Of a stretch of 64,000 nucleotides of DNA, positions 40,431-51,712 are shown piece after piece; the first letter of the stretch is position 1, and each line of letters opens with the position of its first letter. The stretch covers positions 17,346,915 through 17,410,914 of the forward strand of contig CM070606.1 of assembly GCA_036346395.1 (NCBI GenBank), written 5' to 3'. Source of the stretch: Hsuehochloa calcarea. Taxonomy: Eukaryota; Streptophyta; Magnoliopsida; Poales; Poaceae. A model generated the notes under the pieces. The model was not told where the DNA came from. It saw nothing but the letters and a program-made list of their open reading frames with translations, and did no database searches. Made by a program: the position numbers and the translations under genes.

Positions 40431-43400
40431 CACTGAAGTTATCCTTGGTATGCTCCTAGTTAATTCGGTTAAACTCTTCGTTTTATTTGACTCTGGAGCA
40501 TCCCATTCTTTTGTTAGTAGGCAGTTTGCTACTCAACATCAGTTAGTTATGCATCATCTTCATCCACCACATATTATTCATTCGCCTGGGTCGGTATTTT
40601 TAACTGATCAAATCTGCCTTAATGTCAATATCATTATTGAAGAGGTAGATTTTTGGGCAGACCTGATTGTGATAAATTCACAAGGGATAGATGTTATTTT
40701 GGGAATGGATTGGTTGACCAAGAATCTGGGGCAAATTAATTGTGCCCAACGAACCATATCCGTCACTAATAAAAATGGCCTTTCAGTCATTTTTCAATCT
40801 AGAACGGTTCATTCTCATCTGGGTGCGATGAAAATGGATACCACCCCTACTTTGGAGTCGGTACGGTAGTATGTGAATATCCGGACGTTTTTCCTGAAGA
40901 CCTTCCCGGTATGCCACCAGATCGGGAAGTGGAGTTCGTGATTGAACTAGTTCCTGGTACTGCTCCCATATCGAGAAGACCTTATCGCATGCCTTCTAAT
41001 GAGTTGTTTGAATTGAAGAAACAAGCGGGAGAATTGCTTGACAAAGGATTCATTCGACCGAGTTCCTCACCATGGGGATGCCCGCCATCTTTGTCCAAAA
41101 GAAAGACAAGACTTTACGGATGTGTGTGGATTACCGTCAGTTAAATGAAGTCACTATCAAAAAAAATATCCTTTACCTCGAATCGATGATCTGTTTGACC
41201 GATTGGTGGAGCCCGTGTCTTTTCTAAGATTGATTTGCGATCGGGCTATCATCGGATCAAGGTTAGAGCCGAGGACATTCAAAGACGCATTCTCTACTCG
41301 CTATGGGTTATATGAATATCTTGTCATGTCCTTTGGCCTAACCAATGCTCCACTTATTTTATGAATCTTATGAATTCACTCTTCATGGAATTCTTGGATA
41401 AGTTTGTTGTTGTGTTTATTGACGACATTCTTATCTATTCAAGTCTGTAGAAGAGCATGATCGACATTTGAGACTTGTCTTTGGATACACTTCGCAAGCA
41501 TCACCAGTATGCTAAATTTAGCAAGTGTGCTTTACGGCTCAAACAAGTTGCATTCTTGGGACATGTATTATCTGAAGGAGGTATTACGGTTGATCGAAAG
41601 AAGATACAAGATGTATTGGGTGAAGCGACCTCGGAATGTTCATGAAGTTCGGAGTTTTCTTGGACTTGCGGGTTATTACCGTCGGTTCATTGAAAACTTC
41701 TCTAAAATTTCTAGGCCTCGACCCGACTTCTAAAGAAGGAGAACAAATTCTTTTGGTCGGTGGAGTGTAAACAGTTTGACTCTGAAAGCTCTGATCAAGC
41801 TCTGTTCTCACTCTTCGGATATCCATAAGACTTTTGATATCTATTGTGATGCGTCTCGCCATGGACTTGGTTGTGTACTTATGCAAGAAGGCGAGTTGTG
41901 GCATATGCATCGAGCGATTCGCGACCTCATGAGGTGAATTATCCTACTCATGATTTGGAATTGGCGGCCGTAGTCCATGCATTAAAGATTTGGCGACATT
42001 ACCTTCTCGTGTCGTTGCGAAATATATCTTGATCATAAAAGCTCGAAATATATATTCACTCAAGTGGACTGAATATGAGGCAAAGAAGATGGCTTGAATT
42101 AATCAAGGACTACGATATGGGTATTCACTACCATCCTGGCAAAGCCAATGTTGTGGCTGATGCCCTAAGCAGAAAGTCACATTGCAATTGCTTATCAACA
42201 TTTCCCCTGGCTAAGAGCTTATGTGCTGATTTTCAGTAGCTTAAGTCTCGAAATGGTAGCAGATGGATTTCTTCTTTGCTTTAGAAGTGAAGTCAACCCT
42301 CGAAGATCAGATTAAAGCTCGAAAACGATGCGAAGTAGCGAAATCAAGGAAAATTTGAAGGCAGGTAAAGCCATCGAATTCTCTGAAGATGCCAGTGGTA
42401 TCCTTCGGTATCGCAATCGTTTGGTGGTACCTTCAAATTCTCAGTTGAGAGAGCTAATTCTCAAAGAAGCTCATAATTCCAAGTTTTCTATACATCACGG
42501 AAGTACTAAGATGTACGAGACTTGAAGAAGACATTTTGGTGGAGCGGGATGAAAAGGCAAATTGCTCGATATGTTCTTTGAGTGCGATATTTGCCAAAGG
42601 GTTAAAGCCGAGCACTTAAAACCTCTTTGGTACCCTTCAGCCCTTGCCTATTCCACAATGGAAATGGGAAGAAGTCGGTATGGATTTTGTTCTGGACTTC
42701 CAAAACTCAGAATGGGTTTGATGCCATTTGGGTGATCATTGATCGTCTAACGAAAGTGGCTCATTTTATTCCTGTCAAAACCATTTTCAATGGCAAGCAG
42801 TTAGCAGAGCTCTATATTGCTAAGATTGTTTGTCTCCACGGTGTTCCAAAAGTCATTGTCTCAGATCGTGGACCTCAGTTCACATCTCATTTCTGGAATT
42901 GTCTCCATCAAGCCATGGGGACTGAACTCTCTTCGATCTTGCTTATCATCCTCAAACTAGTGGTCAAGCGAAAGGGTAAATCAAGTGATGGAAGATCTTC
43001 TTAGAGCACATGTGCTATCATATGGCAAGAACTGGGAAAAATCTTTGCCGTATGTGGAGTTTTCCTACAATAATAGCTATCAAGCAAGTATTCAAATGTC
43101 ACCTTTTGAAGCCTTGTATGGAAGAGCTTGTAGGACTCCATTGAATTGGTCCGAGTGCAGTGAAAGACCATTTTATGGTCGAGACTTGGTAATAGAAGCC
43201 AAGAGCAAGTTAAATGCGATTCGAGACCGTCGAAACCGCTTTCGATCTCGTCGGAAGAGCTATCTTGACCATCGTCGGCGTGAGTTAAGTTTTGAAGTAG
43301 ATGATTATGTCTACCTCAAAGTATCACCAATGAAGGGCACTCATCGTTTTGGTGAAAGGAAAGCTAGCACCTCGTTATATCGGACCCTTAGAATCATTGC

Positions 43401-43690
43401 AAAGCGAGGAGTCAGAGCTTATCAATTAGAGCTACGAGTCTCTCTCAAGATGCATGATACTTTTCATGTTTCTCAATTAAGAAGTGCCTTCGTGTTCCTA
43501 CGAAGCCACTACTTATGAGCATCTTGATCTCCAACGGATCTTTCCTATCAAGAGCAACGGTGCGTATTCTTGATGAAATGGAGCGCAGACAAGAAACCGC
43601 ACCGTCAAGTTCTTAAAAGTTCGATGGGCTAATCATTGGAAGATGAAGCCACGTGGGGCGTGAAGATCGATGAGGATTGAACACCCCATC
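40431..43690 (+). pseudogene. pol of element B (PR-RT-RH-IN)
   Basis: The protease FDSGASHSFVS has an intact Asp (40489-40491) and lies in an open stretch through VILGMDWLTKN to 40869. RT has MPPDREVEFVIELVPG at 40911 and the catalytic FIDDILIYS at 41415. RNase H has CDASRHGLGCVLMQEG near 41850 and NYPTHDLELAAVVHALK near 41940. HPGKANVVADALSRKS lies near 42130. The integrase zinc-finger remnant is near 42440-42600. The core has GMDF (Asp 42683-42685) and VSDRGPQFTSHFWN (Asp 42864-42866). The glutamate block near 42965 has lost one base. The C-terminal YLKVSPMKGTHRFG and a damaged chromodomain-like tail end near 43690. About fifteen small frame breaks are visible. Confidence 0.9.
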
Positions 43691-43921
43691 TTTTCTTTGT
43701 TTAAAAATTGCCTTTGAGTCAAGAAAGGCAAGGTTAAACAAAGCAATGTAAAGGAAGGATGTAATAACAACACTATGTTGTCTATTAGAATCTTTCTTTG
43801 CTATCTTTATAGGAAGTCAAAACAACATGTGTTATATCTCTAGAAAGAATCATTTCATTGAATTCCTTTGCAACTTTTGAGCGTCAGAAATCTCGGACGA
43901 GATTCTCTTAAGAGGTAGGTT
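43691..43921 (+). other. 3' untranslated region and PPT of element B
   Basis: The stretch has no frame and ends with AAGAGGTAGGTT (43909-43920) next to the 3' LTR start TATAACAG. The purine tract is interrupted, unlike that of element A. Confidence 0.6.
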
Positions 43922-45449
43922 TATAACAGATCTCGATTTTAATAAACAGATAATAAGATGCTTTTCATAGCATCACTGTTTATTTTGAAACTTGGATATG
44001 TTGTTATAATCAAAAATCTTCTTTCTAGCTAATATCTTTTTGTCTCCATCCCTAGGAACATTCGATTCTCTAATTGATCACCAAATGTTTTGCTTTTCTT
44101 GATCGGCGAGTTGGATGCTCTGCTTTCTAGCAAAGGCGGTGATCCATGCAATGCAAGGCTTGCCGGAGAGTTTTCCTTTCCTTCTTGTCGGTTGGGGAGC
44201 AATGCAGCAACTTGTACTCGAGCGGCACTTCTCTTTCCCTCTCTTTCTTTCATTGGGCATAGCAACCAGTCGGCGAGAGCAAACGCAGCTTGAGGCTAGA
44301 CGCAGAGTGCGACTCTTTGCCTTCTTTCTTTTCGGTTGGGAAGCGAGTCTTGACCAACAAGTAACTCTGAGCAGCAACCCTCTTTTCCTCTCTCTTCTTT
44401 GGTGAGAGCGGCTCGAGCCATCGAGGCGGCAATGCGGTGACAAGTTGCCACCATCCCTTCTCTAGAACCCACTTCTTTTGCTCTGGAGCTTTAACCTTCC
44501 TAAGCTTTAGTGTTGAGCCACCGCCATTCTTGGCCTTGGTGTCTTGCTCATCTTCTTGCTCATGCTTTCTTCTTATCGGTGAAAATGGGTAGCTCTGCTG
44601 AACCGAATGGTTAGAATATTGCTTGGTGTTTTCTGCTTGGTGAAGGAAGTGGTTTTCAAAGTTTCCTTGTTCAACCGAAAGATCATAGTTTCTCCTCTAG
44701 CTTTAGTTGTAAGACATGATCTTATGTCTTTTCTTCTTAATATTCTTAGGAAACTCAATAACTGATCTAAATCACTTCCTTGTGCATGTGGTGCTCAAGT
44801 TTTGTCTTGACAAAACTATTGTTTTATAACTTTTAGGTCTTTCATATCATTACAAGATTTAGGGTTTCTCATGTTAACTTATCACAATTAGGTTCTAACT
44901 AAACCTTTAGGTCAAAATTTAGTTCTAAGGATCATGTTTTTAGTTCAGTTAGATTCAATTTTTTCTTTTTCTGATGTTGGCCAAACCAAGAAGGTAACTT
45001 CATTAGTTTGATCTTTGAGAGATTAGGGTTAGCATGGGTTGATGTAGGGTATTATTTACTCTCGACTCAACTTTAACTTCAATCTAAAATCCTTGTTGGA
45101 GTATTTCTCAAATCACTTAGTCTCTTTCTAATTTTAGTAGAATTCCTGTCACTTCTATTAAAGGTTACTTGGGTCTTGGTATTAGTTAAGCATACTTTAA
45201 GCAAGCAAACCTATTATCTTGTTCAAAGTTTAATCACAACAAACTTGATTTTGCAAGAGGGCATTAGTAGCATTGTTCATTGTCGATTTCGGTTGGCTTG
45301 CTAGTGCCTGACAATTCTCATTACTTCCTATCTTGGTGCTAGTAGTAGATGAGTTATCTTGCTAACCTTGTTAGGAATACTCTAAGCTAAGGTATAGCAT
45401 TTTGCTGTGGGTGTTAAATTCAGCATCTGTCATTTGCTATATGTCCAGC

Positions 45450-46670
45450 TTTGGTTTTGAAAAGCTAAATCGCATCTCTTTGAACCGAAAATTGGTAGTT
45501 AGTGCTAACTAATGTTTAGTGTTGAGCTAGACTTTAAAATATACTCATTTAACTGTAATTTAATCCAAGAATACCAATTTCTCTTAGTCTAATACATCAG
45601 ATATCTTTCTTTTGTGAAATAGCACTGTTTTCGGTTTTGACAAATCTGAAAACTGCTGTTTTAGTTGAACTGAAATTTGCTAATTAGTGTTAATGGATGC
45701 TAGGTGATAAGTTAAACTTGTAGTTGTACTTATCTAGCTATAACTCCTTCTAGTATATCAATTTGCTATAGTCTAATGGAGCATCAAATTTGCATCTTGA
45801 AATCTGTCCAGATTTTTCAGATTTCAAAATCTGACATTTGCTTTTCCTTGTAAGCCTCAAATTTTGATGACTACTAGTATTTGATGCTAAATAGTATGCT
45901 AGGCTTTAAGTTTTACTCATTAACTAGTAATCTAAATAAAATCATTGTTTGGTTCAAAGCAAAAATCAGCAAAGCTTTGTTTTGCAACCTATCCAAATTT
46001 CAGTTTTGCTAAACCTGAAACTGTAGCACAGTCTAACTGAAATTGAAGTTGGTTGCTAGCTGATAGTAAGAGATGAACTAGACTTTGTATATTTCTCAAT
46101 TAGTTGAGAATTAGTCCAGAATATCATTTTCTTCTAATGTCCTAGTTCATCAATCTGATTTTTGGCTTTACTTGATTTTGGTTTTGCTAAAAATCAAAAC
46201 ACAGTAATCGATTTTGATCATCCTTCTTGTGAAAGTTAGGTGATGCTATGTGGTGAGTTAGGTTTTGAATATTAACCATTTACTTTGGCTTATTCAAAAA
46301 TATCAAGTGCTCATAATCTAATGAAGCATCTATTTCTTTCTTTGCAATCTATCTAGATTTGGTTTTGCTAAAACACAAAGGCTGTAGCTTTTCTGATTTC
46401 CCATTTCAGTTTAGCTACTACTGGTGGTCATGCCGACCACATGCAACTAAATGTTGGCCTCTACTTCTTCTAGTAAAGAGTATAAATGTTAAGCTAAATT
46501 GCTACCTTGTCCTGTTTTCAATATTGTTCCAAATCTGAAATTGTGGTTTTAGTTTAAACTACTTGTGACAAATTGTATTAGCAGAAGCCGGCTATATACT
46601 TTTGACCTTATGTAAAATAGATATAACTTAAGCATATTGTTAATTATGCATTGAGCTATTGATCATGAAC
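45450..46670 (+). repeat. ~183 bp degenerate tandem repeats in 3' LTR B
   Basis: Unit starts lie near 45450, 45629, 45812, 45995, 46176, 46356 and 46513, with spacings of 179-183 and a last short unit of 157. This is collinear with 34618-35880. Confidence 0.8.
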
Positions 46671-46728
46671 TCTTTTATGCATTGTTCCTTGCCATTTTCT
46701 TGCTATTTATTGGATTTTTGTGTTCTAG

Positions 46729-46806
46729 ATACTGGTTCTTCTGAGATTGTTGAGTCTTTTGTTGAGCCACCAGAACCTGAACAAGAGGTTATCTATTATT
46801 ACCAAG
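46729..46806 (+). other. Exon-like open segment in 3' LTR B
   Basis: The 78-base segment starts after TGTTCTAG and ends CCAAG before GCAAGC. It encodes DTGSSEIVESFVEPPEPEQE followed by a YYY block. The other LTR differs at two codons near the start. Confidence 0.4.
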
Positions 46807-48144
46807 GCAAGCTTCCTCTCTGCACCATGTTGATCCTAATCTTTTGAACTGTAGAATTATAAAATACAGTGATACTGTTGCATGCAATTTTCTAAAAGAC
46901 TATTTATGTTCTGTTCCTAGTTAGCTATGACCAGAACTTATGGCTTACCTTGAATTGATCATACACTCAACTTAAGGTAGTTTGTGGTGATATAATACTT
47001 AATTTCAATTTTTGCTTAGCCATGCAGTCCATAGAACGGTAGTGTTTGGCAGGCTTATCTTGTCAAACCTGGGGAACAACAAATACATTTTTATTTTTGT
47101 TGATTCTTTGTTCAGTTTATTTAAATCTGAAATGAATCTAAATCTTGTTGTTAAACTTAATTCAAATCTGGACAAGTGGATGCTAGTGATGGTGCCTAGT
47201 GCGAGAATGGGAACTGTGGATGTCTTATGCAGGTTGATTAAGGACCAACTCGACGGCCCAATTCAAGCACCAACGTACTTCCACACGCAGTGTATGGGCG
47301 CTGTTTGGTTAAGTAAAGGGTTAATATTATTGAGTTGGATACAGAAGAGTAAGGACATGTGTATTGATTTCATATGGCATAGATGCTTAAGTCTTGGGCC
47401 GTGTCGTATGCCATGTGGAGCTTATATCGATATCGGATGTTCTTAGAAGGGTAAGGCGTAGATGTGTTACATCGCATGTACGTACCTTCAGGCCCGATCG
47501 CGGCGTAATATGTGTGGCTAACACGAGTTTGCATTTAATTGACTGGTCGGCATTCCTGTACAACATGTGAACCTCGGTTGAATATATGCTATCAGTCGTT
47601 GTTTAAGCGGGATCAGTTTCACATGGGTCATCCAACTCAATAGTGTTAACTTGTTGAAAAATACCGAATCTTAGTTTACCCGGCCGGCATACCAAAGGCA
47701 GTGTGCTATTATCCTAGGGGCTACGGGCTAACTAAGTCGTGTGGGTAAAGATGTACACCCTGCGCAGGATTAAAACTATTCGAATAGCCGTGTCCACGGT
47801 TACGGACAACGCTTGGATTGATGTCACCTGTATAGAATTTGCTCTAATTTGGGTTTTGGGAATTATTAATTTCGGCATGAGGAGTGTCATGCTCGGTTTG
47901 GTAATGATCGGTGACTATTATTGATCTTGCTTTTGCTTATGTTCAATTACTTACTGCTTTTAGTCCAAATTGAATTATTAAAAGCGCTTTGTCAAAATTT
48001 AGCAATTGTAGGTTAATATGTATCGCTTTATGCAAATTGAACCAATTAAGCCTTCTCATTGATAACCTTATGCATATAAAATTCTATTCCTTTGTATAGG
48101 TTCTATCAAACACTTTCTTTTATTAGTTTGTGTAAGACTTCTTT

Positions 48145-48161
48145 GAGTACCTTTCGTACTC
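48145..48161 (+). other. Conserved LTR stem-loop (3' LTR B)
   Basis: GAGTAC, CTTTC, GTACTC, identical to the 5' copy. Downstream, TTGTTGCAGGTGAGG joins an AG acceptor-like and a GTGAG donor-like sequence. Confidence 0.65.
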
Positions 48162-48660
48162 GGGGTTTATGACCTCTTGTTGCAGGTGAGGATGGATATC
48201 TTTATGAGATGCCCGTTAGCGCCGATCTGGGTGACGCTAACGAGTGATGCTAGTTCTAGTCTCCACGCAATAGCCTGCGGGATGATGGGGCCATTGGTGG
48301 TTTTGTTTTTATGTTTTTGTTTCCGCTGTTACTCTTTTTGTTAATGACCCAAGGTCATCTGCTCTTATTTCGGTACTGTAGCAACCGAAATTGGAGATGT
48401 AAGTATTGATGTATAATTATGTGAATGTATGACTTGTATGTGAATGATGCAATGTTGTTTAAGGATATATGTGCAATATTCACTGATCCTGGGAAATATT
48501 GCATGACATATATCCGAGAACCTGAATGTTGAAATTGTTACTTGTTATCATTATGCTTTTAGTATGATTCTTAATAAAGGATTTGCACTGTTCCTTAAAT
48601 AAGAATTATGCTATCAGTATAATTTTAATAGGGCACATTTCAATAATTGAGGGTCTCACA

Positions 48661-48794
48661 CATGCACCATATGCCCGCGCCCCTGTCCCGCACGCGCTCG
48701 TGCAGCAAAGGTTGATGCTCTGATACTATTTGTAACACCCTGACCCAAAATCGGCTCAATGCCCAGCCCACCGTGGGGCGGACCCGCCCACACA
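48661..48794 (-). other. Junction with minus-strand PBS-like site
   Basis: The minus strand shows TAGTATCAGAGC (48717-48728), a one-mismatch PBS, after the LTR-type end GGGTCAGGGTGTTACA (48731 on). This is either a 60 bp end of a minus-strand LTR or a 5' extension of the LTR of element C. The two readings cannot be separated here. The piece between B and this PBS has no recognisable content. Confidence 0.55.
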
Positions 48795-51023
48795 TACCTC
48801 ATAAATCCAGCTAGGTTGTATCGTTTTGAATGTTTGGGAATGTTATTCGAAAACAAGATTTAAAACTTTCCGGAATCGCATTCGGTAAAAGAGGGAAGTC
48901 GGAGGGAGAAAAAGAATTAGTTTTCGTCAGAATTTACCAGTCCGCAGGGGGGTTAATGAAGTTTTCCGCTAACCTGGGCCAAGGGGGGGGCCGGCCGGCC
49001 CACTAGGGAACCGGCCATAAAAGGGGCGCCACTCCCCCAACCCTAGCCGGCCACCTCCCCCTCCCACCTAGCCGCCACCCCCCCTTTTCCCTCTTGCGCC
49101 GCCCTTCCTCCCCCTCTCCACCCTCCACTGCCGGCGCCACCTCCCCTGGTTGGGCGCCGCCTCCTCCCCTGGTCGTCGCCCATTGGTGCATCCGAAGTTA
49201 CCCTCTAGGATCCCCGAGCGTTCCTCCTCCGATCTGTCCTCCGGCGGGCTGCTTCCTCTCCGTGTGTTCGCTGTTGTGTGGCCGGCCAAGGAAGAAGAAG
49301 GGAGACCAGCGGGGAGTGGTTCTTCGTCGTGCTACGGGTCTTCAAGGGTAACGAGCACCTCGATTCATTGTTTGATCGGTTTTTGTTGCGGTAGAGATCA
49401 TTTGAGTCGCGTCAGATTAGTATTCCAGAATTTACAGATTAGGTCAGAATGTTGCACGGCAAGTTACGGTACTGTAGAGGCCGAATCTGGGGTTTTTCCC
49501 TTCTAGAGTTTTATTCCTGGGAACGTTAGATTTCTTTTGGCACTGAGATCAGGAAAATCCGAGCTGTAGTTTGGGAGATATGAATTTTTTATTACGAACT
49601 GTCCGGTCTGTCTGAAAACTGAGGTAAGTAGGTTTGTCCCTCGGTTTTGTTCAAATTAGGGGCCGAATCAGAACCTTCACCCAACTAAGTTATTTTAGCC
49701 CTTAAAATTATCTTTCCAAGCTGATAAGAATCATTCTCATTGGATCAGTAGGTTGAAAGTTACGCCGTTTTCTTTATCTCTGATCTGTTTCTGGACAGAC
49801 GTAGATGGGTTGTGTTTAACTGTTAATTAGCCCTCTGTTTTGGCAGATTCAGGGGATCCCGCCAACTAATGTTTTGTAGCCTGGTCCGTTAGGAATCAGT
49901 GAGCACTAGTTTCATGTCTTTTAGAGTTACAGACAATTAATGGTGAATTTTCTCGTACGACTGCCAGAAGATAGGTAATCTGGACTTTTAGTGTAGAGGT
50001 CAAATTGAACCTTTGGGCGTGTGGGTTGATTAGAGAGTATCGTAGAACACGTGTAGCTATTCCATATTCTATTATCCTTATTCCGTGGCAATACTTGTGT
50101 AGGCGGTGAGACGGTGGGTGGGAGGACACCTTCGTCTTCCCAGTACGTCACAGCACTGAAGGCAAGTGCAATGCTAATTTGTGTGATTTCAATGATTGTT
50201 AAAGTCAGTACCTTATGAATATTCTTGTGACTTGAGTATGATGTGATAGATTTCAACATCACCTTCTATGATAAATTGAGATGAAGTCATGTTATGCATT
50301 CCATTCCATGCACGCATGCTTTCTTTGCCATCCACGGGAGTGGAAACTTGACTAAGTCTCATTAATTCCAATATGGGCATGTAAGACCTACCATTCCAAA
50401 GTAGGCAGTTTTGGATATTCCGTATGAAACGTTCTTCATACGGACGTGGGTCCCCGCTCTTGGTTAAGGGCGGGCTTAAGTTAACACCGACGGGTGTGTC
50501 ACTTGTTATACCGGTATAATCACGTGAGAGGTCCATACTACTTCAATGCATACATTCATACCATGCCTTCGCAAACTCATGGATGCAATTGTTATTACTT
50601 GGCATATTCTTCTGATTCAGAACCCTTTGTGATATAATCATTGTGCTTGCCGAGTTTGACTCACCCTTGTTTTTATTTGTTTAGGTGAATTCGGTGATCT
50701 TGTTGCTAAGCGGGAGGAGTAGTCCAAAGACGTTCCACACCCACGAATAAATCATACATTTATTAAGATTCTATTTACGTTTATTTGGTTTAATTATAAT
50801 GTGATGAATTGTAATAAATGTCACTTGGATGTTCATCTTTCTCTCTATGGTTAATTCTTGTTTTAATATATTGATGAACTGATAGTAAACTCTAGATTGT
50901 TATCTGGATTATTCATTTCTTTATCTTTGAATGCGATATTAATCTTAGGAGTTGATTAGTATGTTGAGTGCATTAGGTGGCATCTTGTCTTAGAATAGGC
51001 GGTGGTGTTTTCTTGATTCGTGG
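48795..51023 (+). repeat. 5' LTR of element C
   Basis: Similarity to the 3' LTR runs from TACCTCATAAATCC to GTGTTTTCTTGATTC. It includes a GC-rich promoter-like part with CATAAAAG at 49016-49023, a hairpin array at 50420-50518, and the GAGT-TT-GACTC dyad near 50652 followed by ACCC and a T-rich run to TTTAGGTGA. Open frames of 50-118 codons here are LTR composition effects. Confidence 0.85.
50420..50518 (+). other. Hairpin array in 5' LTR C
   Basis: In order: CCGTATGAA-ACGTTC-TTCATACGG (50420-50443), a CCCGC...GCGGG stem near 50454-50474, CACC-GACG-GGTG (50485-50496) and the 12 bp palindrome TATACCGGTATA (50507-50518). The 3' LTR copy at about 56985-57075 has several of these damaged. Confidence 0.7.
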
Positions 51024-51055
51024 CTTTTTAATTTGAAAGGTCAAGTGACATCTAG

Positions 51056-51712
51056 TGGGAAGGAGTTACGTCTTCGGGACTCCGATTCATGAATCTGCCA
51101 CTTGGGAAGTGTTCGTGGAGAAATTCGGGACACGATTTTATCGAACTCCTTCATTGAGAAGATGGAACAAACAACTGTTGACTTTTGAGCAAGGGAAGAT
51201 GGCGGTATCGAGTATGAGGTGGGTTCAATAACTTTGTGCGCTTTGTACCGTGGTGGCGAATGATGATAAAGAGAAGGCTAAGAGGTTCGGCGGGGCCTCA
51301 ACCAAAATATCGCCCGGTTACGAGGCGGCAGGATCATGTGACTTTAGCTCGGTGGTCGAGCAAGCTAGAGGAATGGAGTTGGAGAAAGTCTTGCTCGCAA
51401 AGGTCAGTTCTTGCTAGTTCTGTCACCACTAGTAATTCCGGTGGTGGGCAGAAGCGGAGTTTTGGTGGAGGGAATGGGTCTTTTCAGCGACCCGCTCCCA
51501 AGAGGTTTGAAGGGTCACAACACTCGTCTGCCCCGTGATGGCGATCTTCCTCTTGGCGCCCGTCCTTCATTTTCCACCCCATCAATGCGTCCTGTTCCAG
51601 GTCAGGGCATGAAATGTTTCCGGTGTGGTGAAGAGCATCGAGCTTCGGAGAGCTTCTTCAAGGGGTCATGTCGTCGTTGTGGTCGGGATGGCCACAAGCG
51701 TCGATTCTGAGC
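51056..51712 (+). pseudogene. gag of element C, C-terminal part
   Basis: The sequence enters the capsid-like domain near TWEVFVEKFGTRFYR and LRRWNKQLLTFEQGKM (about 51100-51200), so roughly the first 100 or more residues are missing. It continues FVRFVPW, then PKYRPV and DHVTLA with several frame changes, and a Gly/Ser-rich QKRSFGGGNGSFQRPAPKRF. It ends with a zinc-knuckle pair CFRCGEEHRASESF and CRRCGRDGHKR near 51613-51708, in which the last Cys residues are lost. Confidence 0.8.

Larger units (their letters stand above)
33221..48660 (+). mobile_element. Element B: large Ty3/gypsy retrotransposon
   Basis: This 15.4 kb element has LTRs of about 4.6 and 4.7 kb, a decayed PBS, an extra ORF, gag, pol with protease, RT, RNase H and integrase, and a PPT. 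Its pol is close to that of element A (same CRTPLNWSE and YLKVSP blocks). The flanking five bases (AAATC and CATGC) do not match, so a target duplication is not visible. The flanks also belong to different positions of other elements. Recombination between copies or rearrangement after insertion is likely. Confidence 0.85.
43922..48660 (+). repeat. 3' LTR of element B
   Basis: It is 4739 bp and collinear with the 5' LTR, including the tandem array, exon-like segment, palindrome module (47740-47815) and stem-loop. The first 600 bp are more diverged than the rest. Differences again concentrate at CTG/CAG, for example ACTGG against CTTGG at the exon-like segment. It ends GGGTCTCACA. Confidence 0.85.
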
